Assembly: GCA_961205875.1 (NCBI GenBank)
Contig: OY540812.1
Span: 33,241,098 to 33,305,097, forward strand
Reading direction: 5' to 3'
DNA length: 64,000 nt
Source of the DNA: Sialis fuliginosa
Lineage: Eukaryota; Arthropoda; Insecta; Megaloptera; Sialidae
Shown here: positions 23,776 through 35,157 of the stretch, piece by piece
Position numbering within the stretch: the stretch's first letter is position 1
How the letters are laid out: the number at the start of each line of letters is the position of its first letter
The notes under the pieces: model-generated
What the model was told of the DNA's origin: nothing
The model's input: only the letters and a program-made list of their open reading frames with translations
Database searches by the model: none
Program-made: the position numbers and the translations under genes

Positions 23776-24653
23776 ATACCGGGTGTTTTTTTAAAGACTT
23801 TCCAGCGGATTATTTCCAATATAATGAATTTTCAGAAAAAATGTTTCAGACAAAAGTTTCATGGTTTTGAGGTGGCTAAATATTGACAATATGGGTTGAT
23901 CTTGAAAAAGTCACCTTAATGAGTTTTCAGGTTCAACTTTTCTTTTTTAAATCTAAACCTATATTTTTTGTTACAGATTCGTAATTTACGAGGAAAAATA
24001 AGCAACTTTTACTTGAAACATTTTTTCTGAAAATGCCCATTTTTTATGATATGGAGCAAAACAAAAAGACATTTCAGGATATATAATCATTTTTTACTCA
24101 AAAACTATACATTTTTTAGAAAAATCACAAGACGAATAAAGTACTTAGATTTAATCAAGGATTCTCAGAGAATTTTTTTTATTCAAATTTAATATTAACT
24201 TTTTATGCAACTTTTTAATAAAGTAATTTTTTTGAAATTTTGAAGAAAAAAATTAAAAACAAATAAAATAAAAATCTATGAGAATCATTGCCTAAATGTA
24301 AACACTTTTTACCTGATTATTTTTGAAAATTGATAGTTTTCGTGTAAAAAATTATTGAAAATCCAAATTTTTCTCTTTGTTTTGCTTCATACTCGTATCA
24401 TAAAAAATGAAAATTTTCAGAAAAAATGTTTTAGGTAAAAGTTGCTTATTTTTCCTCGTAAATTACGAATCTGCAACAAAAATATAGGTTTAGATTTAAA
24501 AAGTTGAACCTGAAAATCCATTGAGGTGACCTTTTCAAGGTCAACCCATATTGTCAGTATTGAGCCTCCTCGAAACCATGAAACTTTTGTATGAAACAAT
24601 TTCTCTAAAAATTCGTTAAATTTGATATAATTTTCTTGAAATTAGAAGGGTAT
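23776..24653. mobile_element. Foldback element F2, ATACCGGGTG end
   Basis: The left end ATACCGGGTGTTTTTTTAAA is intact and the right end is eroded. The arms match over most of their length: AAATATTGACAATATGGGTT, TTCGTAATTTACGAGGAAAA and AAGCAACTTTTACTTGAAAC face their inverses near 24.4-24.6 kb. The short minus-strand frame at 24.4-24.6 kb is arm sequence. Confidence 0.72.
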
Positions 24654-25308
24654 AGTAAAATTTTATTCGGTTTTTATGTGCATAATGAATAAAAAATGTA
24701 TTAGTGCTGCAACTCAAACCGTAAAAGTCGCTTAGAACGCGAGTAACCGGCAAGATCGAGATAACTCTTTATGTCCCATAATAATCGAAAATACATTCGT
24801 TGACAATACTTTGGACAAAAATTACCCGAAATTACTGCGTCGGATCACAGCAAAATGGGACTTCAAAATACGCGACGTTTTAAACGCTTTTGTAATATTC
24901 TCATTAGGCTTCAAGAATATATAAACAATAAACATAGGTATATATAAAAAATGTTGTTAAAAACTAAAAAAAATGGGTCCTTCGCGCTCCAACCCCAAAT
25001 CGCGCCATATTTAGATAAGTACTCAAATTTACACGGGCCTCAGTCTTCGGTATTTATAAGAAATAAAACTCACCTTTGTATTATGAATATTAGTATTCTA
25101 TTATTGCTAATGTCAATAAAAAAATATTTTTACCCACACAAACTTTTACACCCCTTTTTACCTATGTAGGGGTTAAATTTCAAAAAATACTTTCTTTCAG
25201 AAGCGAAGTCAATAGCATTTTTTATTTGCGAGATTGCGTGCACGTTGAAACATAAAAATATGTTGAAATTTTCGGACCGATTACAATAACTTCCTGTTGG
25301 AAAGTTAA

Positions 25309-25470
25309 AAACTATATTTACGGACTTTGGTAATTAAATTGATTTAATAAAGAGGTACTTGTTTTATTAGTAACATGAGTTCGTGAGAATTATAAAAAAA
25401 TAAGTCCATCAACCCCAAAAAACAGTATATCTTGCTCTTAAATCGGCCAAGACGGATGCCAGTACCTTAT
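25309..25470. repeat. ATAAGGTACTGG family, partial copy (inverted)
   Basis: It contains TTTAATAAAGAGGTACTTGT and ends GGATGCCAGTACCTTAT. The 25.0-25.3 kb sequence just before it matches 56.64-57.00 kb (CGGACCGATTACAATAACTT). Confidence 0.5.
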
Positions 25471-25809
25471 TTACTCTCTAGATATAAATATGTATTTTTT
25501 AAATCACTGATGAAAGTAACAAACAAAATATACATACATTCGCTTTATAACGAGCGCTAATCATAAAAGGAAAAATAATAATCCTGACGAATAACAAATC
25601 ATATTCAATTGATCACCGAAAAGAATAACGTTTCATCAAAAATATACATCACACCGTCTGTCATAAACAAAGCAAATCCATACGGAAAGGCCGTCGCTCA
25701 TAATAAAATCATATCACATTTTATTGATGGGTCACACAGTGGACAGCTCAGTTTTATTTAGATTTTGTCAGCAGCGGTATCAAACTATTGGCATTGTATT
25801 GACCTGAAT

Positions 25810-26475
25810 AACGTCTAGTGTTTTACGCCAGATACAAGGTGAGTATTTCAGAAACTTTATGTAACGCGCTGAGATCAGTTTGCGCGCTAGAGTAAATTTA
25901 TAATCAGTATACATATCTCGACACTCAGATCAGTTTCAAATTATAGATCTCGATTACATCTACGAGATATATGTAGGTAAGTACAAATGAAAACATTTAA
26001 CCAGTTTTATTGAGTGATAAATTAAATATTATATGTATAAAAAAAATTGTATGTCTACGATTGCGCTTATAAATATTAATAAATTGTATTGAAAAAAATA
26101 ACAGTATATTAGCATGTATTCTCTACGACCTAACTTTTTAAATTTTTTTATTAAAGTTTTTTTAGTTGAATAAAAAAATAAAAAGTAAATTTCGTATTTC
26201 CACGATTTCTCTTGTAAATATTAATTAATGAATTGTTGTTATGTTCGTACAAAACATAAGAACTATATTATACAATATTTCTTATATATTTATTTATTTA
26301 GATTAAGTTTCCGGAAACATTTTGTGTCTATTTTACAAAAATTCAAACGTTTCAATGTAACAAAAAATAAATAAATAAAGATGTATAATCCATTAATCTG
26401 AGTTTTATCTAACCCCTTTTCCACGTATTCACGCCAATCCCTCGACTGTGCATCCAGACACAGTCACGCCCATTT
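25810..26475. repeat. Dispersed repeat B, copy 2
   Basis: It has the same landmarks as copy 1: AACGCGCTGAGATCAGTTTG, AACCAGTTTTATTGAG, CGTATTCACGCCAATCCC and a CGACTGTGCATCC end. It has an extra piece around 26.23-26.39 kb shared with copy 3 (AAGTTTCCGGAAACATTTTG). Confidence 0.7.
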
Positions 26476-27114
26476 TATAATATTTTCTTAGAGTCAAATC
26501 TAAATCAAAATAATAGACATCAAATCCGGATAGTTTATGCAATTAGAAGAGAAATGTTATTGTTTGTTTAGATTCAAAATATTTTTATGAAATATTTTGT
26601 CAAGTGAAAATATTAATTTCATTGATATTTAACCCATAACTGGTATCGTAAATTTTACAAACGTAACTGGTATCGTGGGGTATTTGCGGCCCCCACTGAA
26701 GATTAGCTTTTGACAAGTTAGTTTAAATAATGAGACTGGATAACAGTTTATAAATGGTAAATAATACACTCATTTTATGTAATCAACTAGCTTTTTTTAC
26801 TAAATTATCTTCTACGAGAGATCCACTATTGTTGTAGATATTTTTAGGAACCTACAAAAACTTTAGGAAAGTTTTTAACAAAAATATTTTTTCTCTCTTA
26901 TCTATGTAATATGCAAAAAAAAACATATTTATATACCTCTAATTAACAATTTAAACAAAATCAACTGGTATCAGAAGGAACTTCTGTTGTAATTTGCAAT
27001 GTATTTTTAACCGACTTCAAAAAAAGAGGAAGGTTGTCAATTTGTCTGTATATATTTTTATTTTTTTATTTATGCACCGATTTAGGCAATTTTTTCTTTG
27101 TTCGAATGTGTATA

Positions 27115-30100
27115 GGGTAAACGGTATAATTATTGGTCACTGATAATGATTGGCCACTTTTAGGATTTTTTGTCTAAAATAAGAAATATGGTATCTTAAT
27201 AAAATCGAAATGCTTACTAAAATGGTAGCCTAGTTTATTGTGATTGTTTGAGAACATATTTTTGATCATGCGCATAACATTTTCAACAATAATTACATTA
27301 CCTTGATTTTAAATTTTAACGTATTGTTATTGTGACATTTTGTTAAAGACAACATAAGAGTGAATGAGTAGATAAAAATAAAATTTGTGTGAATAATTTG
27401 TCATATTTAAAAACAGTTGTTAGTTTATATTGAAGATAATTGCTAAATGTAAGTGTTTCAGATAATATTTGTTAATTATTTTTAAAATGTTATTTTTAAT
27501 CTCTACTGGTCAATCATTGTGCTAACAAATACACGTTTTTCTAATGATTGGCCGCTGGTGGTTAATCATTGTAATTTAAATATATTATAGTTTGATTTAT
27601 TTTTGCTTTTATAATATTCAATAGAGTTAGTTATAATTAAATTATGAACGATTTCTCTCTATTGTTATTTTATACAATAATTGGCCATGGTATGATACTG
27701 GCCAATTATTGAAATAATTGGACGGCCAATGATTGTCATGATTGATTAGTAATTATGAAACATAATATAATTATTATTTATAGGTAGACAATATGCCTAA
27801 AAAAGCTAAGGTGAGTTATGATCCAAGAGATTTAGATGAAGCACTGAATGAAATACGAACAAGTAGTGTAAAACTATCGCTTCGTATGATATCTAAAAAA
27901 TATGGTGTACCACGTTCTACACTACAATTTAAACTAAAAAATCCTGGTCATAGAGAGTCTATCGGACATAAAACTTATTTAACTACTCAGGAGGAGGATA
28001 TTTTAGTAGCGTGGATTATTCAGTCAGCAAAAAAAGGATTTCCTCGAAAGAAGAACGATATTTTATCTAGTGCGCAAAAATTTATAAATAATTCACCAAG
28101 ATATAATCCATTTCAAAACAATAAACCTGGAGATGGATGGTTTAAACTATTTTTAAAAAGGCATCCAGAAATCGTTCAAAGAACGAGTGAACCTGTGTCA
28201 GCAGCTAGTTCATGTGTGTCAGAAAATGATATAAAAAGCTGGTTTAGACAAATAAATGAATATTTATTAAATAAAAATTTGCAAGACGTAATTGAAAACC
28301 CCGATCGTGTGTTTAATGGGGATGAGACAAGTTTTCATATTTCACCTGAAACAGGAAAAGTATTTGCTGAAAAGGGAGAAAAAAATGTGTATACTATTGA
28401 CAAGGGCCCAGCTAAAGAAAATATTACTGTTATGTTCACATTTTCTGCTAGTGGTAATGTATGTCCTCCAATGGTTATTTACCCGTACAAGCGTATTCCT
28501 GACAATATAGCTACAAGTATTCCTGATAATTGGGGCATAGGAAAAAGTGACAATGGATGGATGACTGCAGAAAACTTTTATGAGTATATTTCAAAAGTAT
28601 TCTATTCTCATCTAATAAGAAATAATGTTCCACTGCCAGTGATTTTGTTTGTGGATGGGCACAAAACTCATCTTACTTATGAAGTCAGCCAATTATGCAC
28701 TTCTTTGAATATACATTTAATTTCTCTCTATCCAAACGCAACTCGAATTCTCCAGCCTGCAGACGTATCAGTATTCAGACCAATAAAAATAGCATGGAGA
28801 GATGCAGTTAGTAAATGGTATACAAACCACCCCAGTGAAATACTAACAAAGGTGCAGTTTGGGAATGTTTTGAATGAAATAGTTGAAAATATTAAGAAAA
28901 ATTGGATAGTTAATGGTTTTAGGATTTGTGGCTTATTTCCATTCGATGAAAATAACGTCGACTATACTAAATGTCTAGGTAAAAATAAACTACTTCCAGA
29001 TAAAAGAGATGATACTCATGTTAATTACTCATCGGACGAAAGGTATTTAACATTTACAAAATTTTGTGAAATAGTAGGAACAAATGATATTCAAAATTTA
29101 AAGACATTAAATGAAAAAACCATACGTAAAATTTGGAATGGTTTTAAAAAAATGAATAATGTTACTGAAAACATAAATGATGAAAACATAGCTCAAGAAA
29201 AAACAAATTTAGATATAGAAAAAAATTTAGAAAAGAACGTTGATGTAATTTATGAAAATACAAATAATGAAGATGATAAAATTACAATTGTCAGTTCTGT
29301 TTTAGTAGATATAATAAACAAAATAGTTGAAAATGAACATTCGGAAATAAATATAGTTGAAGTACTAAATTGGCCTAAATCACCACAAAGGAAAAATAAA
29401 AGGCAAATTGAAAGAACACCATTTGTCATTACATCAGTAGAATATCGAAATATGTTAGAAGAGAAAAGAGTAAAAAAAGAAAAAGAATTAATTTTAAAAC
29501 TTGAAAAAAAAAAGCAAAGAGAGCAAAAAGCCAGTGAAAAGGAAAATATTAAAAGAATTAAGGAAAATAAAAAAATGAGTAAGAATGTAACAGAAAAAAT
29601 AACTGAAACAAAATCAAATAAAAGAGCTGCCTCTCAAAAACCCAAATCTGTTAAGAAACAGAAATTGGCAACTACAAATAAATGCAAAATTTGTCAACTA
29701 ATTGTTACCTTTGTTGATATTACAACAGGGAGTAGGAGATTGTTTTGTGAAGATTGTAAGAGTATCTACCACAGCACATGTATACCAAAAAAGCATCAAA
29801 TTCATATACCAAGTGATTTCGATGACATGTTTATATGTCATAAATGCTACAGAGAAGATGACACCAGTGAATAATGTTTCATCTCTGGAACTTTTTTGAA
29901 ATTTACCATTTAAATATTGGTTAATTATTATCATTTATTATATGTTAATCATTAGCACTATGGCCAATAAATGTAAAAAATACTATGCCAATTATTAAAA
30001 AAATGGCTAATCAATATACTTTTATGAGACTTTTTCAATTTTATATAGGTTTTCGTTTTTCCTTATACTTATTGTTGTAATACATATAACACTAATAAAG

Positions 30101-30217
30101 GACTAAATTATGAACATGTTACTGTAATTTAATTCCATTTATCACTTATATTAAAGGAATAACGTTTATTTCTTTCGAATTTTTTTCTTAAGTGGCCAAT
30201 AAATATACCGTTTACCC
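27115..30217 (+). mobile_element. Complete pogo/Tigger-like DNA transposon
   Basis: The element is 3103 bp. The left end GGGTAAACGGTATAATTATT and the inverted right end GGGTAAACGGTATATTTATT define terminal repeats of about 27 bp with two mismatches. TA flanks both ends (27113-27114 and 30218-30219), the Tc1/mariner/pogo target duplication. Sub-terminal regions hold many copies of ATTGGCC or its inverse GGCCAAT: about 27.14, 27.15, 27.54, 27.68, 27.70, 27.72, 29.96 and 30.19 kb, plus near-matches. These are likely transposase binding sites. The single long open frame is intact, so the copy looks complete and possibly young. Confidence 0.9.
27793..29874 (+). CDS. pogo/Tigger-like transposase with C-terminal PHD-type zinc finger
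   Basis: The frame of 693 residues starts at ATG within the element and is uninterrupted. Residues about 1-52 form a pipsqueak-type helix-turn-helix (SLRMISKKYGVPRSTLQ). About 60-135 is a CENP-B/Tc5-type DNA-binding domain (TTQEEDILVAWI, then GWFKLFLKRHP). The DDE_1 catalytic domain covers about 170-380. Likely catalytic aspartates are D177 (NGDET), D288 (FVDGH) and D324 (LQPADV), a DD35D arrangement. A lysine/glutamate-rich, probably coiled and nuclear-targeting stretch follows (about 540-620). The last part is a C4HC3 finger (C631, C634, C652, C655, H660, C663, C682, C685), matching PHD spacing. It would act in the nucleus, binding the terminal repeats and cutting and pasting the element. 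The PHD tail is seen in some insect pogo relatives, and its chromatin-reading role here is inference. No intron is needed. Confidence 0.92.
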   Translation: MPKKAKVSYDPRDLDEALNEIRTSSVKLSLRMISKKYGVPRSTLQFKLKNPGHRESIGHKTYLTTQEEDILVAWIIQSAKKGFPRKKNDILSSAQKFINNSPRYNPFQNNKPGDGWFKLFLKRHPEIVQRTSEPVSAASSCVSENDIKSWFRQINEYLLNKNLQDVIENPDRVFNGDETSFHISPETGKVFAEKGEKNVYTIDKGPAKENITVMFTFSASGNVCPPMVIYPYKRIPDNIATSIPDNWGIGKSDNGWMTAENFYEYISKVFYSHLIRNNVPLPVILFVDGHKTHLTYEVSQLCTSLNIHLISLYPNATRILQPADVSVFRPIKIAWRDAVSKWYTNHPSEILTKVQFGNVLNEIVENIKKNWIVNGFRICGLFPFDENNVDYTKCLGKNKLLPDKRDDTHVNYSSDERYLTFTKFCEIVGTNDIQNLKTLNEKTIRKIWNGFKKMNNVTENINDENIAQEKTNLDIEKNLEKNVDVIYENTNNEDDKITIVSSVLVDIINKIVENEHSEINIVEVLNWPKSPQRKNKRQIERTPFVITSVEYRNMLEEKRVKKEKELILKLEKKKQREQKASEKENIKRIKENKKMSKNVTEKITETKSNKRAASQKPKSVKKQKLATTNKCKICQLIVTFVDITTGSRRLFCEDCKSIYHSTCIPKKHQIHIPSDFDDMFICHKCYREDDTSE

Positions 30218-30505
30218 TACTCTCCCACATATTTTTTTCGAAATCTGACCACAGACTTTAAAAAAGGAGGGAGTTTTCAATTGTGCTGTATATATTTATA
30301 TATATATATTTCCGGGTATAACTTCGACAAATATGCACCTATTCGGTAAATTTTTTTTTAATATACTTTTGAGGTGGTCCCATATAAATATCATCAAAGT
30401 CTAACCAGTGACATCTTAAAAACGGAAAAATAAAAAACTTAAAAAAATAATAAAACCGACTTCAAAAACTGTTTTTATTTGTTTTTTTTTAAGTCTGGTT
30501 TATTT

Positions 30506-31190
30506 TTTTATTATACATTTTATCATTTCAGTTTCGATGCTCTTTGGAGCAGAAATTATGAATTTTCGTAAAATGTGCCCTTCACATATTTTCATCAACA
30601 TACTTTGAACTATCATTTCGACAATAAATTTCAACCAAAAGGCAAAAATCATTTCTTTCTTTTACTCCACTGCTCGTTTGCGGATATGGATTTATTAACA
30701 AAAAGCGATTGTTTTATGTCATCGACAACTCGTGAAAATTTGTCGGTATGTTTACGGGACAGCCTGTATAAAGTAGTTGAAAATTATAACATTCGCCAAA
30801 GCTTTCGACTTACAATATTAAAATTACGAAATAATGAAGTAATGTAGTCTACGTTTTCGTTCAAATTTAGTAGATCAGCATTTTTGAACATTTGAAAATT
30901 GTCGTTTTGTAACTGTCAGACGAGAAAACAAGTTTGAGATATAAATCGGTCTCTTGAGGTATCGACTTCCAAAGCTTCATTTTATATTATCAGAGTATAC
31001 GAATACATACAAACGTACATATGTATACATGTAGATATGTACGTATATGGATGAAAATGGAAGTATTTGATATTTTACATATATCGGTTATATAAAAAAT
31101 AGTAAAAGTAAATTGGAATCGATTTAGTAACTAAATAGTTCTCACAGAATTTCATTTATATGTGTGTAGTGTGTATGTTTATATACTATA
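30506..31190. other. No gene supported
   Basis: A 90-codon open frame at 30575-30847 begins with GTG, not ATG, and shows no domain. The rest is AT-rich, with GTATACATATGTATAC-type dinucleotide-rich patches near 31.0-31.05 kb. Confidence 0.45.
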
Positions 31191-31508
31191 CATACTAGCT
31201 GTGCCCGCGTGGCTTCGCTCGCGTGTTCGGAATTATTGTTTAGGATTTTTGAAAAATATACTTGAATAAGTACAAACACGATTAGTTATTATTGTAATAA
31301 TAACTAATCAACACCTAAATTATCTAAAAACGAATTAAAACAAAAAGTACAAATAATTTTTGTTCTGTTTAAATTTAAAAATTAATTATTGAAAACAAAA
31401 TAAATATTTGACGATCAAAAGAAAACTGCCGAGCCGAGGGATTCCGAATGCCGGCCGAGCGCATGTGAATCTTTCCCTCTGCCCTACTACTCGTACGACG
31501 CGGCACGC

Positions 31509-31936
31509 TTTAAGGCGCGGTTACTCAATACGAGTTGCTGACCTGACAGTGGTCTGCACCTGTGTACTCGTATGACTCACCTCACCCGGTTACACAAGTG
31601 CGAGCTGCTGGCGTGTAAGTAGACAGCTACTGCATGTGTGTACTCGCATTTCACTAGCTTTCATGCACTTAGCGTGGTCCCGAGCTTACGAGCTAATGTC
31701 ATTTCGCAATACCGTGCAAGTTGACGTCCGAGTCGCATGCGAGCTGCTGCTTGTAGCGTGGTGCGGGAAGGCGAGAGGCGATTAAAAACAAAAAATGTTG
31801 TAGTAACTCGGATGCGAGGTACTAACCGACTCGCACATGACAGTAACTTGTATGATGCGGTCACACGGTGCGAGTAGCTGCACTGCAGTAACTAGGCCAG
31901 CTCGGATGCTAGCTCGCACTGTGTAACCACGCCTTT
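31509..31936. mobile_element. GC-rich miniature element with AAGGCG(C/T)GGTTAC ends
   Basis: The left end TTTAAGGCGCGGTTACTC is the approximate inverse of the right end GTAACCACGCCTTTAG. Inside, the motif GCGAGCTGCTG or GAGTTGCTGA recurs several times with TACTCG(C/T)AT, on both strands. This makes a striking G+C island in the AT-rich window. The 67-codon minus-strand frame inside it is not supported as a gene. Confidence 0.6.
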
Positions 31937-32529
31937 AGTTGGCGCATTATTAATAATATTTTACCATATATATATATATAACTTATCTAAGGTTATTTCC
32001 TAAACTATACGACCAAATTAAAAGGAAAATCATTTATTTTGATAAGGATTAATTTTTCGCGCGTTCACGTAAACAGAACCCAAACATTTTTAATTTTCTT
32101 TGTAACATAAAATCAGTCATTATGACTTAAATATAATAATTAGATATATGGTATCGTGAACTTTATTTTAAATTTTTTACTCGAATCAGTTCTTTACTAC
32201 ATTATGTTGTTCAATATTTAACGATTTAGGCAGCGCAGCGTATTGCAAAAGAGCACACAACTATCAGATAGGTTATAAACCTCGTTTGAAAGTGCTTACT
32301 AGCTAGTACATTTTTTTATCTCGTTTATAATACCGGACATTAGCATGTTTATCGTAATTAAACTAATTAACGTGCTCGTAGAGATATATCGTTTAATTTA
32401 CAAATTACAGAAATTAAATTTATAGAAATTATATAAAATTACCAACTATTCAAAATTGACTTATTTTTAGTCTGCCTCGCCGTATTTTGGGTTATGTACC
32501 TCGGCAGACCAATATGAAAATAATCGGTA

Positions 32530-32720
32530 TGTCACCTGTACAGGTCATATCATGTGGAACAAACTTGAACAGTTGATCGAGAAAAATATTTCAAGCAAAA
32601 AAGTTTATATGAACATGTGTCCGAAAACTCTTCATGAAGGGGCTACAGAGCCCCAAAGATTTTGTCTTAATTATTTTTTTAATTCCGTATGTATCTGGAG
32701 AATCATTGTGTACAGTAATG
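32530..32720. repeat. Solo arm of the 63-kb foldback family
   Basis: AAGTTTATATGAACATGTGTCCGAAAACTCTTC-type text followed by GTACAGTAATGAAATTTAATA matches the arm of the element at 63017-63868. A further related piece lies at 39420-39560 (inverted). Confidence 0.5.
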
Positions 32721-33038
32721 AAATTTAATATCCGGTTTAATATTATTACGTGTTATTGATTGTTAAGTGTCAAGGATTCAGAGGACAGACAGACAGACAT
32801 GGAACGAAAAGTGTTTGTCTAGACCTGAAACGGTGAAAAATGATGAGGAAGAAAAATAAATCCCGTGTTTGATAGATTCGTTACACTGTTTGTCGATTTT
32901 AACATTAAGATAGTTTTAACTACTGATATCTTGCAAAGATATTCTACACAACACAATTCCATTATAATGAATCTTACGACAAAAAATAAAAATAACTTAC
33001 AACCATGTGGCATATACTCAAAATCCAATAAACATCAA

Positions 33039-33203
33039 TTAGCCCGCTTCATCAACAATAAAATCCTGCAGTTTCTTGTAACGCATTCGGTCATACGTGA
33101 CGTAAAGCTGAAAGAGACTCGGCAAGATTGACTTTGATAAACCCTTAACAGTTTCAGTCCGAAGTCCTCTCATTCGATCAAAACAGGAAGCGGAAAATTT
33201 CAC
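33039..33203 (-). CDS. Unidentified coding-like open segment (possible terminal exon)
   Basis: An open stretch of 54 codons ends in TAA at 33041-33039. From the internal ATG (33173) it encodes 44 residues with natural-looking composition (LRTETVKGLSKSILPSLFQ; QDFIVDEAG at the C-terminus). Its third-codon positions are richer in G and C than its surroundings. A pyrimidine-rich run (TTTTCCGCTTCCTGTTTT) before GATCGAATGAG could serve a splice acceptor, but the AG is not ideal. I do not recognise the product. It could be the last exon of a minus-strand gene, a fragment of a mobile element, or chance. Confidence 0.33.
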   Translation of the reverse strand: MKFSASCFDRMRGLRTETVKGLSKSILPSLFQLYVTYDRMRYKKLQDFIVDEAG

Positions 33204-33755
33204 TTACATATATGTAACCTACTAAATTATATTTGCACGTCCAAATGTATTTTCAATATCAAAAATTGGCAACGCTATAATTTAAATTACATATCCCTTA
33301 ACCGTTCTTCTAGAGTTAAAATCTGACAATTATTCGAAAAATATGCAAAATTCCTTTTTTTCTAATACACTTGTGGCGTCAAAATGAAATAATTGCTGGT
33401 AGAATATGAAAATTTTTGGAAAGCCGGTTTGAACTGGTTAATACGTTTCCATTCGGAATTCTATTACAAATTAAAGCTGTGATTGAACATAGAGACAGAC
33501 GGACAGACGCAACGGCTACTCCTCCACACACACAAAGGCTTTAGTTTCAAGTCGTTGTCGTCATTGATTAATGAACGGACAAAACATCAATATCATTTCC
33601 AACAATGTTGTCTACCCTCATGAACACACTTGTGGTGATGGCTCAAGTTCACTTTGCAACGTTTCCTAAATTATATACTGTGAAATGAAGCCTAATGTAA
33701 TTTTTCTATGTATGTATATAGAAAATTCGATAAATATTATTATTATTATCTAATG

Positions 33756-34186
33756 CAGGGGTGGGCAACCTTTTGTATAACACGGGCCAGAATAAGATTT
33801 ACGTTTTGTCCTCGGCCCGTAGTAGTTAATGGACACATTTTTGTTAGTTGTATTTTTTTCTCTGAAATTATAAAAAAATAAATAAAAAAAGTTAATCACT
33901 ATATTTCTTTCTCTTATCATTTATAACAAATTACAAATAAATGAAAAAATAGTAAGTATTAATTAGTACTAAGTTATGAGCAAAGATATTTGTTTACTTA
34001 ATTTAAATAATACGAATTGTATCGAAAATTAAACTGTACATCTTTTCTTTTTCCTTATGTTAGGTAAGACAAACCTAATCCTATTCATTCAAATTTTTGT
34101 TTTTGAAAATATTTATTTATTATTTCTTCTAAAGATCTCACGGGTCAGATTAGAACTTTTCGCGAGCTGGAGGTTGCCCATCGTTG
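33756..34186. mobile_element. hAT-like miniature element 3
   Basis: This 431-bp element begins CAGGGGTGGGCAACC and ends GGTTGCCCATCGTTG. It is flanked by the exact 8-bp duplication ATCTAATG (33748-33755, 34187-34194). Its ends resemble element 1 at 6270, so both may depend on the same or a related hAT transposase. No coding capacity. Confidence 0.85.
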
Positions 34187-34612
34187 ATCTAATGTAAACC
34201 ACATTTATTTTTTTCTAGTTTTTAACATTTAGCCAGAAAGATATTTTTTTATAAAGGCAAAAATTATTTTCGAAGTCAGGAGAATATTTTTCTCTAAAAT
34301 TAAGTTGTAGTCGTAAAAATCTTGAAAATTTTAATTTATTTCGGTTTTCGTACAAAATTGATGCTTCCAAGGAACTTACTGGCAGTTAGACCTACGTCTC
34401 GTATCGGACCGTTAACAGTCAGTGTAGTCACAGTACGAAGTAAGCTTGATTCTATTTTTATATCATATTTGATTTAATTTTTTATTAAAATAAAAGCTAT
34501 GTAATAACTGATATATAATTAAGTAATATTCAAGTAAGCCGCAATAAATCAGTATTTAATGTTTAGTATACGGTTCTAACTGCAAAAAAATTATGTTTAT
34601 TTTTTTATGCTC

Positions 34613-35157
34613 GTGGGGTAATGACGAACGAATTAAATGAGGGAACGAAGAATGTGTAAAAAAGATAGATGAAAAACTAAAACTGGAGAAAGTGCGAGGA
34701 CTCGCAGTTATTTTAAAGAAAATAACCAAATGAAGAAGACTGATAAACTACCAAGTAAAAAAAAAACGAAGATGTTGATAATGAAAATAATTATTTTTGT
34801 TACTGTAATGAAAAATATCAAAACTCTCCAGTTGAATACTAGGTAATGTGCTATAAGTGCAATTTATGGGCACATGATAAGTAAACCAATGGTCAATGTA
34901 CATTCAGAGGCTTTCGCTGCGACTTTTGTACCAATTATGTTTAATTATCTCACTGTTCGTGATTACCCCATGCTAGCCGAGTAATCACGATCACCTAAGG
35001 TTTTTGATTTTTCTTAAATGTTAATTTTTTTTTTAATTTTACTAAAATTTATAATGAAAATTTATAACAAAAGGATTATATACACAATACATCTATTAGT
35101 TTCTTACTCAGATTATAATTTATTTGATTTTCCCCTTAGGTATTCGTAATTACCCCA
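34613..35157 (+). pseudogene. Decayed transposon remnant with zinc-finger coding trace
   Basis: The outer text GGGGTAATGACGAAC faces ATTCGTAATTACCCC at the right, and another inverse copy (TTCGTGATTACCCCA) lies at about 34.95 kb. Between about 34787 and 34930 one frame reads YFCYCNEKYQNSPVEY, stop, VMCYKCNLWAHDK, stop, TNGQCTFRGFRC. Its cysteine/histidine order resembles the C-terminal fingers of pogo- or jerky-type transposases. Two stops and the loss of the catalytic domain show that it is dead. It is unrelated in its ends to the intact element at 27.1 kb. Confidence 0.5.

Larger units (their letters stand above)
27007..30505. repeat. AACCGACTT repeat, copy 2, split by a pogo-like transposon
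   Basis: TTTTTAACCGACTTCAAAAA begins at about 27.0 kb and runs to CGATTTAGGCAATTTTTTC. The family resumes at about 30.22 kb and ends near 30.5 kb with an inverse AAGTC(T)GGTT end. The interruption is exactly the transposon at 27115-30217. Confidence 0.55.
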
